Assembly: GCF_030161115.1 (NCBI RefSeq)
Contig: NZ_BSPQ01000002.1
Location: forward strand, 604,003 to 668,002
Direction: 5' to 3'
From: Psychromonas marina
Lineage (GTDB): Bacteria > Pseudomonadota > Gammaproteobacteria > Enterobacterales > Psychromonadaceae
Length of the DNA: 64,000 bases
Made by a program: the position numbers and the translations under genes. Of the stretch, positions 49,216 to 57,502 are shown one piece after another. Position 1 is the stretch's first letter; every line of letters starts with the position of its first letter. The notes beneath the pieces were generated by a model. That model ran no database searches. It had not been told where the DNA came from and saw nothing but the letters and a program-made list of their open reading frames with translations.

Positions 49216-49929
49216 ATGAATGTTAATTTTTCAGTTTATCGTTATAACCCAGACGTTGATAAAGCGCCTTATATGCAGGATCTGTCATTAGATGTGCCGG
49301 AAGGATCGGACATGATGGTGCTTGATGCGCTTATCCAACTTAAAGAGAAAGATGCTTCACTTTCATTCCGACGTTCATGTCGTGAAGGTGTTTGTGGCTC
49401 TGATGGCTTAAATATCAATGGTAAGAATGGTTTAGCGTGTATTACACCTTTATCTGACCTACTATCTAAGGGTAAAATAATAATACGCCCGTTACCTGGA
49501 TTACCGGTTGTGCGCGATCTTGTTATCGATATGACACAATTTTATACTCAGTATGAAAAAATTAAGCCATTTTTAATTACTGATGATCGCAAGCCGCCGG
49601 CTGGTGAATTCAAGCAATCTCCTGAAGAGCGCGAAAAATTAGATGGATTATATGAGTGTATTTTATGTGCTTGTTGTTCAACTTCTTGTCCCTCTTTTTG
49701 GTGGAACCCTGAAAAATTCATCGGGCCAGCAGGATTGTTAGCAGCTTATCGTTTCTTAATTGATAGCCGTGATAGTGCGACAGAAGAACGCTTGTCTAAT
49801 TTAGACGATGCATTTAGTGTTTTTCGTTGCCATGGCATCATGAACTGTGTCAGTGTTTGTCCTAAGGGATTAAACCCGACTAAAGCGATTGGTAAAATCA
49901 AATCGATGCTGTTACAACGCGCAATATAA
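49216..49929 (+). CDS. sdhB: Succinate dehydrogenase iron-sulfur subunit
   Basis: Passes electrons from FAD to ubiquinone. The 237-aa protein carries the [2Fe-2S] ligands (CREGVCGSDGLNINGKNGLAC), the [4Fe-4S] ligands (CILCACCSTSCPSFWW) and the [3Fe-4S] ligands (CHGIMNCVSVCPKGLNP). Last gene of sdhCDAB, followed by sucA after 156 bp containing a nested hairpin. Confidence 0.97.
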   Translation: MNVNFSVYRYNPDVDKAPYMQDLSLDVPEGSDMMVLDALIQLKEKDASLSFRRSCREGVCGSDGLNINGKNGLACITPLSDLLSKGKIIIRPLPGLPVVRDLVIDMTQFYTQYEKIKPFLITDDRKPPAGEFKQSPEEREKLDGLYECILCACCSTSCPSFWWNPEKFIGPAGLLAAYRFLIDSRDSATEERLSNLDDAFSVFRCHGIMNCVSVCPKGLNPTKAIGKIKSMLLQRAI

Positions 49930-49957
49930 TTTATATGATTCAGTGCGTTAGCCTTAT

Positions 49958-50023
49958 GGCTGATTTCAAGTAAAAGTGATTAAGTCCTGTTCTACAAGAA
50001 CCATTTTTTCTTTAAAATCAGCC
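49958..50023 (+). promoter_or_regulatory. Nested hairpins in the sdhB-sucA gap
   Basis: GGCTGATTT (49958-49966) pairs perfectly with AAATCAGCC (50015-50023). Inside the 48-base loop, GTTCT (49989-49993) pairs with AGAAC (49997-50001). There is no terminal T-run. It may be an mRNA processing or stability element, or a partial block between sdhCDAB and sucABCD. Confidence 0.45.
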
Positions 50024-50085
50024 AATATGGTTGAACGTTTAACCACTATGTATAGAAAATAAAATATGAAGTTTAAGGAATGTTA

Positions 50086-52893
50086 ATGCCAAACAATGTG
50101 ATGAAAACATGGTTAGCCTCATCTCATCTTTCCGGGGCAAATTCTACCTATATCGAAGATCTGTATGAATCCTACCTAGAAGACCCTATTTCTGTTGATG
50201 CCAATTGGCGCAACGTGTTTGATGAATTACCTAAAGTGAGTGATCAGCCCGAAGAAGCCCATTCAGTTATCCGTGAGCAGATGAAATATGCTGCAAAAGC
50301 ACCCAAATGTTTCACACCACCTACTGGTGCGGTTCATAATGATGCTAAACAAGTTAAAGTATTGCAACTGATCGGAGCTTACCGTAATCGTGGTCATGAG
50401 GTTGCAGCGCTGGATCCACTCGGCTTAGCGAAAACCGAAACGATCACTGAGCTTGACCCTTTTTACCATGAGTTAGAAGGTGCTGATTTAGACGCGAGTT
50501 TCAATGTTGGTTCATATGCAGCCTCTAATGAAACGATGGTATTACGTGATCTAGTTGCCTCACTAAAACGCACCTATTGTGGTTCGTTAGGTGCTGAGTA
50601 CATGCATATCACTAATACGGATGAGAAACGTTGGTTACAAAATCGTATCGAGTCTTGTGAAAGCAAACCCTCATTTAGTGAAGAAGCCAAACATCGTTTT
50701 CTTGAAGAGTTAACTGCTGCAGAGGGCTTAGAGCGTTATATCGGTTCTAAATTCCCTGGTGCAAAACGTTTCTCATTAGAGGGGGGGGATTCATTTGTAC
50801 TGATGCTTAAAGAGTTGATTCGTCGTGCTGGCGAACAGGGCGCTCAAGAAGTGGTACTTGGTATGGCCCATCGTGGTCGCCTTAACGTGTTGGTTAACGT
50901 GTTAGGTAAAAAACCAACGGATCTATTTAATGAGTTTGCTGGTAAGCACTCTGCACATGAAGGTTCAAGTGACGTTAAATACCACCAAGGTTTTAGTAGT
51001 GACTTTAAAACGCCAAAGGGCAATGTGCATCTTTCGTTAGCGTTTAACCCATCTCATCTAGAGATCGTTAATCCTGTGGTACTCGGTTCGGTACGTGCAC
51101 GTCAAGAACGCCTAAACGGTATTGGTGAAAGTGTATTACCAATTACGGTACATGGTGACTCTGCAATAGCGGGTCAAGGCGTGGTGCAAGAAACCTTTAA
51201 TATGTCACAAGCACGTGCATTTAAAGTGAGTGGTACAGTACGTATTGTTATCAACAATCAGATTGGTTTTACTACCTCAAATCCTGAAGATACACGCTCA
51301 ACACGTAATTGTACTGATATTGCTAAAATGGTGCAGGCACCGATTTTCCATGTCAATGGAGACGATCCTGAAGCAGTTATTTTAGCAACACAAATTGCAC
51401 TTGATTTCCGTAACACCTTCAAGCGTGATGTTGTTATCGACTTGGTTTGTTACCGTCGTCACGGACATAACGAAGCCGATGAGCCGAATGCAACACAACC
51501 TGTGATGTATCAAAAAATCAAAAAACATGAAACAACACGTGAGCAGTACGCAACTCAACTTGAAGATGAAGGGGTTATTGCGAAAGGTTATGGTAAACAA
51601 CTTGTTTCAGATTACCGTGATGCGCTTGATAATGGCGAGTGTGTGGTGAAAGAGTGGCAATCGATGCAACATCAAAGTGTTGATTGGACGCCATATCTAA
51701 AACATGATTGGAATACACCTTACGAAGCACAGTTTTCTCGTGACCGTCTTGGTGAGTTAGGTGAAGTCATCAGCCATTACCCTGAAGACCATGCACAACA
51801 TTCACGTGTTAAGAAAATTTATAACGATCGTGAGTTAATGGCTCGTGGTGAAAAACTATGTGATTGGGGCTTTGCAGAAAACCTCGCTTATGCAACGCTG
51901 CTTGATGCTAAATATAACATCCGTTTAGTCGGACAAGATTCCGGCCGTGGTACGTTCTTCCATCGTCATGCTGTTTTACATGAACAAACAGAGGGCAGGA
52001 CTTATCTGCCTTTACAAAATATCTCTGATGACCAAGGTCACTTTGATGTCTACGATTCTGTGTTATCAGAATGTGCAGTATTAGCCTTTGAATATGGTTA
52101 TTCAACGGCAGCACCGAAAGGGCTTTGTATTTGGGAAGCGCAATTTGGTGATTTCGCCAATGGCGCACAGGTTGTATTTGATCAATTCTTATCATCTGGT
52201 GAGCAAAAGTGGGGCCGTATGTGTGGTCTAACGGTAATGCTGCCGCATGGTTATGAAGGTCAAGGTCCTGAGCATTCATCAGCACGTTTAGAGCGATACT
52301 TACAGCTTTGTGCTGAGCATAATATGCAAGTATGTATCCCTTCTACACCGGCACAGGTTTATCACATGTTACGCCGTCAGGTTGTTCGTGCGATGCGCCG
52401 TCCATTAATCGTTATGTCACCTAAATCACTATTACGTCATCCTCTTGCTGTTTCTAGTTTAGAAGAGCTAGCCAATGGCACATTCCAAAATGCCATTGAT
52501 GAGATTGATACATTAGATAATAGCGCGGTTGACCGTGTCGTACTTTGTAGCGGTAAAGTTTACTACGAACTACTTGCTAAACGCCGTAGTGAAGAACTAA
52601 ATAATGTAGCTATTGTTCGTATTGAACAATTATATCCTTTCCCAACCAATGAGTTAGGTGATATTTTAGAACAGTATTGTAATGCAAAAGACGTAGTTTG
52701 GTGTCAAGAAGAACCACAAAACCAAGGTGCTTGGTACTGTAGTCAACATCACTTTAGAGGTGTGCTGCCAAATAATGCAAAACTGCATTATGCCGGTCGT
52801 GATGCATCTGCATCAACTGCTGTTGGTTATATCTCTCTACATATTAAACAGCAGAAAGCGCTAGTTAATGATGCTTTAGGCTTAGAAGAATAG
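50086..52893 (+). CDS. sucA: 2-oxoglutarate dehydrogenase E1 component
   Basis: Thiamine-diphosphate enzyme that decarboxylates 2-oxoglutarate. The 935-aa length matches E. coli SucA (933). N-terminal motif LYESYLEDPISVDANWRNVF, the active-site segments HGDSAIAGQGVVQETFN and NNQIGFTTSNPEDTRST, and the TPP/Mg region FHVNGDDPEAV are present. I choose ATG 50086 because AAGGA lies six bases upstream; an in-frame ATG two codons earlier at 50080 is too close to that site. Confidence 0.97.
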   Translation: MPNNVMKTWLASSHLSGANSTYIEDLYESYLEDPISVDANWRNVFDELPKVSDQPEEAHSVIREQMKYAAKAPKCFTPPTGAVHNDAKQVKVLQLIGAYRNRGHEVAALDPLGLAKTETITELDPFYHELEGADLDASFNVGSYAASNETMVLRDLVASLKRTYCGSLGAEYMHITNTDEKRWLQNRIESCESKPSFSEEAKHRFLEELTAAEGLERYIGSKFPGAKRFSLEGGDSFVLMLKELIRRAGEQGAQEVVLGMAHRGRLNVLVNVLGKKPTDLFNEFAGKHSAHEGSSDVKYHQGFSSDFKTPKGNVHLSLAFNPSHLEIVNPVVLGSVRARQERLNGIGESVLPITVHGDSAIAGQGVVQETFNMSQARAFKVSGTVRIVINNQIGFTTSNPEDTRSTRNCTDIAKMVQAPIFHVNGDDPEAVILATQIALDFRNTFKRDVVIDLVCYRRHGHNEADEPNATQPVMYQKIKKHETTREQYATQLEDEGVIAKGYGKQLVSDYRDALDNGECVVKEWQSMQHQSVDWTPYLKHDWNTPYEAQFSRDRLGELGEVISHYPEDHAQHSRVKKIYNDRELMARGEKLCDWGFAENLAYATLLDAKYNIRLVGQDSGRGTFFHRHAVLHEQTEGRTYLPLQNISDDQGHFDVYDSVLSECAVLAFEYGYSTAAPKGLCIWEAQFGDFANGAQVVFDQFLSSGEQKWGRMCGLTVMLPHGYEGQGPEHSSARLERYLQLCAEHNMQVCIPSTPAQVYHMLRRQVVRAMRRPLIVMSPKSLLRHPLAVSSLEELANGTFQNAIDEIDTLDNSAVDRVVLCSGKVYYELLAKRRSEELNNVAIVRIEQLYPFPTNELGDILEQYCNAKDVVWCQEEPQNQGAWYCSQHHFRGVLPNNAKLHYAGRDASASTAVGYISLHIKQQKALVNDALGLEE

Positions 52894-52935
52894 AAACTAA
52901 TTTAATAAAAAGACTTTTACCGTAGGACACACATT

Positions 52936-54099
52936 ATGATTGATATTTTAGTACCAGAACTACCAGAATCAGTTGCTGATGCAACAGTAGCAACATGGCA
53001 AAAACAAGCAGGCGATTTCGTTGAACGTGATGAAGTATTGGTTGAAATCGAAACTGATAAAGTAGTATTGGAAGTGCCTGCAACGGCATCTGGTATTTTA
53101 CAAGAGATTATTGAAGATGAAGGTGCAACTGTACTTTCTAAACAGCTTCTTGGTCGCTTAAAAGAGGGTGATGCTCCTGCTGAAAAACCAGCTGAAGTCG
53201 TTGTTGAAGAAGAATCTGGTGCTGCAGATGCTAGCCCATCTGTACGCCGCTTAATGTTAGAAGAGGGTATTAAAGCTTCTGAAATTAAAGGTTCGGGCAA
53301 AGGTGGCATGATCACACGTGAAGATGTTGATAAATTCCGTGAATCTAAAAACAAAGCTGAAACACCAGCGCAGGTTGATATTGTTGCTGCCGTTGCTGCA
53401 CGTAGTGATAAACGTGTGCCGATGACTCGTCTACGTAAGCGTGTTGCAGAGCGTCTATTAGAGGCTAAAAACTCAACAGCGATGCTAACTACATTTAACG
53501 AAGTAAACATGAAACCAATCATGGACCTTCGTAAGCAATACCAAGAAGTATTTGAGAAAAAACATGGCATCCGTTTAGGTTTCATGTCGTTTTACATCAA
53601 AGCAGTAACAGAAGCGCTAAAACGTTACCCTGAAGTAAATGCTGCCATTGATGGTACTGATATTGTTTACCACAACTTCTTTGATATCAGCATTGCTGTA
53701 TCAACACCACGCGGACTGGTAACACCAGTACTTCGTGATACAGATACGTTAAGTGTTGCTGAGATTGAAAAAGGGATTCGTGAATTAGCGATTAAAGGTC
53801 GTGATGGCAAGCTAACAGTTGACGAAATGATGGGCGGAAACTTTACCGTGACTAACGGTGGTGTATTTGGTTCATTACTTTCAACGCCGATTATTAACCC
53901 TCCACAGGCTGCGATATTGGGCATGCACAAAATCCAAGATCGTCCTATGGCGATTGACGGAAAAGTAGAAATTTTACCGATGATGTATTTGGCACTGTCT
54001 TATGATCATCGTTTGATTGATGGTAAAGAATCAGTTGGGTTCTTAGTCACAATTAAAGAACTTCTTGAAGATCCAACACGTCTTTTATTAGACGTTTAA
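52936..54099 (+). CDS. sucB: Dihydrolipoyllysine succinyltransferase (E2o)
   Basis: Transfers the succinyl group from lipoate to CoA in 2-oxoglutarate dehydrogenase. The lipoyl domain has its Lys in [10 protein letters not shown] at residue 42. The peripheral-subunit-binding domain is [13 protein letters not shown] near residues 99-112. The catalytic domain carries [10 protein letters not shown] with the active His near residue 358. At 387 aa it is slightly shorter than E. coli SucB, mainly in the linkers. Follows sucA by 42 bp. Confidence 0.96.
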   Translation: MIDILVPELPESVADATVATWQKQAGDFVERDEVLVEIETDKVVLEVPATASGILQEIIEDEGATVLSKQLLGRLKEGDAPAEKPAEVVVEEESGAADASPSVRRLMLEEGIKASEIKGSGKGGMITREDVDKFRESKNKAETPAQVDIVAAVAARSDKRVPMTRLRKRVAERLLEAKNSTAMLTTFNEVNMKPIMDLRKQYQEVFEKKHGIRLGFMSFYIKAVTEALKRYPEVNAAIDGTDIVYHNFFDISIAVSTPRGLVTPVLRDTDTLSVAEIEKGIRELAIKGRDGKLTVDEMMGGNFTVTNGGVFGSLLSTPIINPPQAAILGMHKIQDRPMAIDGKVEILPMMYLALSYDHRLIDGKESVGFLVTIKELLEDPTRLLLDV

Positions 54100-54112
54100 T
54101 GATCTAGAACAA

Positions 54113-54169
54113 AAAGCGTGAGCGATTATTCATTTATATAAACTTTAGATGGAAATCGCTTTGCGCTTT
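54113..54169 (+). promoter_or_regulatory. Long imperfect hairpin in the sucB-sucC gap
   Basis: AAAGCG-TG-AGCGATT (54113-54127) pairs with AATCGCT-TTG-CGCTTT (54154-54169): 13 base pairs with one small internal bulge and a 26-base loop. No T-run follows. It is likely an mRNA structure tuning sucAB relative to sucCD. Confidence 0.5.
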
Positions 54170-54238
54170 AGTACTATTGTATTACTTGGTCGGCCGCAGA
54201 GGTGGCTGTTAGTTTAACTCAACATATGGATAAGAATC

Positions 54239-55405
54239 ATGAATTTGCATGAATATCAGGCAAAGCAGTTGTTCACAGAATACGGTCTTCCTGTTCCACA
54301 GGGGTTCGCATGTGACAGTGCAGAGGAAGCAGTAAATGCAGCATCGGCATTAGGTGGCGAAAGATGGGTTATCAAATGTCAAGTACATGCAGGTGGTCGT
54401 GGTAAAGCAGGTGGTGTTGAGCTAGTTAAAACTAAAGATGGTTTACGTGATTTTGCACATAAGTGGTTAGGTAAAAACCTAGTTACTTACCAAACAGATG
54501 CAAATGGACAACCGGTTAACAAATTATTAGTAGAGAGCTGTAGCGATATCGCTAACGAGCTATATTTAGGTGCGGTTATCGACCGTGCATCTCAGCGTGT
54601 TACTTTCATGGCATCAACAGAAGGTGGTGTTGAGATTGAGAAAGTGGCTGAAGAAACACCTGAGTTAATTCATACTGCAATCATCGACCCATTGGTTGGC
54701 GCACAAGCGTACCAAGGTCGTGAATTAGCATTCAAATTAGGACTTTCTGGTAAGCAGATTGGCCAATTTACAAAAATCTTCCTAGGTCTTGCGACTATTT
54801 TCCAAGAGAAAGATTTAGCACTATTAGAGATTAACCCATTAGTGGTAACTGCACAGGACGACCTAATCTGTCTTGACGGTAAAATCTCAATTGATTCAAA
54901 TGCAATGTACCGTCAACAAGATCTTCATGCGATTAACGATACAACGCAAGATGACGAACGTGAAATGCACGCAGCACAGTGGGAACTTAACTATGTAGCA
55001 CTTGATGGTAACATCGGCTGTATGGTTAACGGCGCAGGCCTTGCAATGGGGACAATGGATATCGTGCACCTGCACGGTGGTAACCCAGCTAACTTCTTGG
55101 ATGTTGGCGGCGGTGCAACAAAAGAGCGTGTAACGGAAGCATTTAAAATCATTCTTTCTGACGATAAAGTTGAAGCTGTTTTAGTGAACATCTTCGGTGG
55201 TATCGTACGTTGTGATTTAATTGCTGAAGGTGTTATCGGCGCGGTTGAAGAGGTAGGTGTTTCTGTTCCTGTTATCGTTCGTTTAGAAGGTAATAACGCA
55301 GAGCTTGGGCGTAAGCTTCTTGCTGATTCTGGTTTAAATATTATTGCAGCAACATCCCTAACAGATGCGGCTGAGCAGTCTGTGAAAGCGGTAGGTGGCA
55401 AATAA
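54239..55405 (+). CDS. sucC: Succinyl-CoA synthetase beta subunit
   Basis: ADP-forming subunit that makes ATP from succinyl-CoA. At 388 aa it is the same length as E. coli SucC. It has the ATP-grasp fold ([37 protein letters not shown]), and the C-terminal ligase part includes [17 protein letters not shown] and [17 protein letters not shown]. Its stop overlaps the sucD start (TAATG), giving coupled translation. Confidence 0.98.
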   Translation: MNLHEYQAKQLFTEYGLPVPQGFACDSAEEAVNAASALGGERWVIKCQVHAGGRGKAGGVELVKTKDGLRDFAHKWLGKNLVTYQTDANGQPVNKLLVESCSDIANELYLGAVIDRASQRVTFMASTEGGVEIEKVAEETPELIHTAIIDPLVGAQAYQGRELAFKLGLSGKQIGQFTKIFLGLATIFQEKDLALLEINPLVVTAQDDLICLDGKISIDSNAMYRQQDLHAINDTTQDDEREMHAAQWELNYVALDGNIGCMVNGAGLAMGTMDIVHLHGGNPANFLDVGGGATKERVTEAFKIILSDDKVEAVLVNIFGGIVRCDLIAEGVIGAVEEVGVSVPVIVRLEGNNAELGRKLLADSGLNIIAATSLTDAAEQSVKAVGGK

Positions 55406-56277
55406 TGAGCATTTTAATTAATAAAGATACAAAAGTAATTTGTCAGGGCTTTACTGGTGGTCAAGGTACTTTCCATTCAGAACAAGCGCTTGAGTACGGT
55501 ACACAAATGGTCGGTGGTGTATCACCGGGTAAAGGCGGTCAAGTTCACCTAGGTCTTCCTGTATTTAATACGGTACGTGATGCAGTAGAAGCTACAGGTG
55601 CAACAGCATCTGTTATCTATGTACCAGCACCATTTTGTAAAGATGCGATTTTAGAAGCGATTGATGCGGGTATTAAACTGATTGTGACAATCACTGAAGG
55701 TATTCCAACGTTAGATCTTGTTGAAGTTAAAGTAAAACTTGATCAACAAGGCGTGGTAATGATCGGTCCTAACTGTCCGGGTGTTATTACACCAGATGAA
55801 TGTAAAATTGGTATTATGCCAGGTCACATTCATCAGAAAGGCCGTGTTGGTATTGTTTCTCGTTCTGGTACGTTAACGTACGAAGCGGTTAAGCAAACAA
55901 CCGATGAAGGTTTTGGTCAATCAACCTGTGTTGGTATCGGTGGCGATCCAATTCCTGGTTCAAGTTTTATCGATATTCTTAAACTCTTCCAAGAAGACCC
56001 AGAGACTGAAGCGATTGTAATGATCGGTGAAATCGGTGGTACTGCTGAAGAAGAAGCTGCTGCGTTTATTAAAGCAAATGTAACTAAACCTGTTGTTTCT
56101 TACATTGCGGGTGTTACAGCTCCTGCTGGTAAGCGTATGGGCCATGCTGGTGCAATTATCGCTGGCGGTAAAGGTACTGCTGAAGATAAATTCAAAGCAC
56201 TTGAAGATGCAGGCGTAAAAACGACTAAATCTTTAGCTGATATTGGTAAAGCGTTACGTGAAGTAACGGGTTGGTAG
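55405..56277 (+). CDS. sucD: Succinyl-CoA synthetase alpha subunit
   Basis: Binds CoA and carries the phosphohistidine. The 290-aa protein matches E. coli SucD (289 aa). The CoA-binding domain opens [20 protein letters not shown], with GVSPGKGGQ; the active His is in [13 protein letters not shown] near residue 247. Last gene of the sdhCDAB-sucABCD run, followed by a terminator. Confidence 0.98.
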   Translation: MSILINKDTKVICQGFTGGQGTFHSEQALEYGTQMVGGVSPGKGGQVHLGLPVFNTVRDAVEATGATASVIYVPAPFCKDAILEAIDAGIKLIVTITEGIPTLDLVEVKVKLDQQGVVMIGPNCPGVITPDECKIGIMPGHIHQKGRVGIVSRSGTLTYEAVKQTTDEGFGQSTCVGIGGDPIPGSSFIDILKLFQEDPETEAIVMIGEIGGTAEEEAAAFIKANVTKPVVSYIAGVTAPAGKRMGHAGAIIAGGKGTAEDKFKALEDAGVKTTKSLADIGKALREVTGW

Positions 56278-56286
56278 ACTTTTAGA

Positions 56287-56321
56287 TAGCGGTCAGTTTT
56301 TAGCTGTCAGCTTTCAGTAAA
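56287..56321. repeat. Short heptad-repeat block before the sucD terminator
   Basis: Five 7-bp units (TAGCGGT, CAGTTTT, TAGCTGT, CAGCTTT, CAGTAAA) fall in one register in the sucD 3' region. They are similar in style to the larger array that follows the terminator. Confidence 0.4.
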
Positions 56322-56333
56322 CCACAAATTAGA

Positions 56334-56358
56334 GCCTCGCATTTAGCGGGGCTTTTTT
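56334..56358 (+). terminator. Intrinsic terminator after sucD
   Basis: GCCTCGC (56334-56340) pairs with GCGGGGC (56346-56352, one T-G pair) over a 5-base loop, followed by six T residues. Confidence 0.88.
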
Positions 56359-56375
56359 GTGGCCTTTATAATAGC

Positions 56376-56550
56376 TTCGAGCTTCGAGTAGCTAGCTGCG
56401 AACCTCATTGCTCATAGCTCATAGCTCGTTACTCATTACTCGTCGTTCGTAACTCATTGCTCGTCGTTCGTAATTCATTGCTCGTCGCTCGTCGCTCGTT
56501 ACTCATTGCTTGTCGCTCGTTACTCGACGCTCATCAGTCATTGCTTATCA
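56376..56550. repeat. Degenerate 7-bp tandem repeat array
   Basis: From 56404 to 56550 the sequence can be read as 21 consecutive heptads, nearly all of the form (C/T)T(C/T)(A/G)T(N)(A/G), such as CTCATTG, CTCGTCG and CTCGTTA. Four looser heptads in the same register extend it back to 56376, giving 25 in all. The phase never breaks, while units vary at positions 1, 4, 6 and 7. The last units overlap the 3' end of the DUF2149 gene and supply its last codons and stop (56534). No spacers, so this is not a CRISPR array. Confidence 0.85.
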
Positions 56551-56866
56551 AAATCAACTTCCCTGTTTCAGGATCACGATAGACTTGCCCCATAGATTGA
56601 TAACCCGACTGGCTTTGTATTTTCTTCTGTAAGGTTTCTGGAGGTGCTGATAACTCTTTACCAACTGAAGTCACTGTCTGCATGTTCGTCGGCAGTTTTT
56701 GTTGAGTATTAATATCGAAGTGTTTTTCTAAGTCAGGGCTGACGGCCACTAATGCCGCAATTAAACCACATGAAAACACTAGCATGATGTCAACCAGATT
56801 TGCTAAGGGCCCTAACGGCTCTGCTTCAGGGCTATCAAACTGACTACTGCGCCATTCATCATTCAT
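56534..56866 (-). CDS. DUF2149 protein (ExbD-like partner, HmuV type)
   Basis: A 110-aa protein with one membrane helix (about residues 25-42, VDIMLVFSCGLIAALVAV) preceded by an acidic cytoplasmic N-terminus and followed by a periplasmic tail ending MGQVYRDPETGKLILISND, the DUF2149 C-terminal pattern. This topology matches ExbD/TolR. It follows the ExbB-like gene by 9 bp with AGGAT upstream. Its last codons are made from the heptad-repeat array. In Bacteroidetes haem-uptake operons the equivalent is HmuV. Role: probably couples a proton channel to a periplasmic partner (inference). Confidence 0.82.
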   Translation of the reverse strand: MNDEWRSSQFDSPEAEPLGPLANLVDIMLVFSCGLIAALVAVSPDLEKHFDINTQQKLPTNMQTVTSVGKELSAPPETLQKKIQSQSGYQSMGQVYRDPETGKLILISND

Positions 56867-56875
56867 TGGGTTATC

Positions 56876-57424
56876 CTACTTATTCACGTTTAAGTTATTA
56901 TTTACACTATTTTTAGTCGTGTTTGTTGTAATCGAAATAATGGCACTGTCGCTATTTATATCATTATTCTGCAATTTTTTGGCTCTTGTAATGGTTACAA
57001 TAGCTATCGCATTATCATACCAACGGCGACGTACACGACCCAATACGAAACCAATGATACCTGCCAATAACCCGATAATTGTGGTATCAAAAGCGACCGT
57101 CATTGCTGTTGTCAAAATACTAATATCACCAGTGCCTAATGCTGATAAACCTGGCCCTAAAGGGATTAGCGTACCCATTAAACCAAGCATGGGGGCAATG
57201 CGTGTAATAAAATCAGCTCGTTCAATACGCTTTTTCCCCTGCTCCATTAGGTGCTGTTTATGTAGCCCTTTTACGAGGGTAGGGATCACCGAAAATCGTT
57301 CAGCAAATGCGAGCCCAATTTCATAAATACCGAGCCCAACAAAAAATAGTAATCCCCATACAACCGGCTGTAATAGGTATGAGGTGATAAGGTGCATTAA
57401 ATCTAACGAAAAAGAAAACATCAT
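56876..57424 (-). CDS. MotA/TolQ/ExbB family proton channel protein
   Basis: A 182-aa membrane protein with three predicted helices (about residues 15-33, 74-98, 106-130). The family pattern appears in RIAPMLGLMGTLIPLGPGLSALGTGD and TTAMTVAFDTTIIGLLAGIIGFVLGRVRRRWY. Members conduct protons and drive a partner across the envelope. It sits between the CobN-like gene (79 bp away) and DUF2149, like hmuU between hmuS and hmuV in haem operons. The tail after residue 150 (Asn-rich) looks disordered. Confidence 0.87.
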   Translation of the reverse strand: MMFSFSLDLMHLITSYLLQPVVWGLLFFVGLGIYEIGLAFAERFSVIPTLVKGLHKQHLMEQGKKRIERADFITRIAPMLGLMGTLIPLGPGLSALGTGDISILTTAMTVAFDTTIIGLLAGIIGFVLGRVRRRWYDNAIAIVTITRAKKLQNNDINSDSAIISITTNTTKNSVNNNLNVNK

Positions 57425-57502
57425 AATAAATTTTCCAAATAAAACAGTTATTGAAAAAGGGCGATAATCGATTAGATTAACGCCCTGTAATTAAGCTGGT
57501 TA

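Noticed and set aside
50080-50085. Two-codon longer start of sucA
   Set aside because: The AAGGA ribosome site directly abuts this ATG; the ATG at 50086 has proper spacing.
56376-56550. CRISPR array
   Set aside because: The units are 7 bp, tandem with no unique spacers, and no cas genes are nearby.
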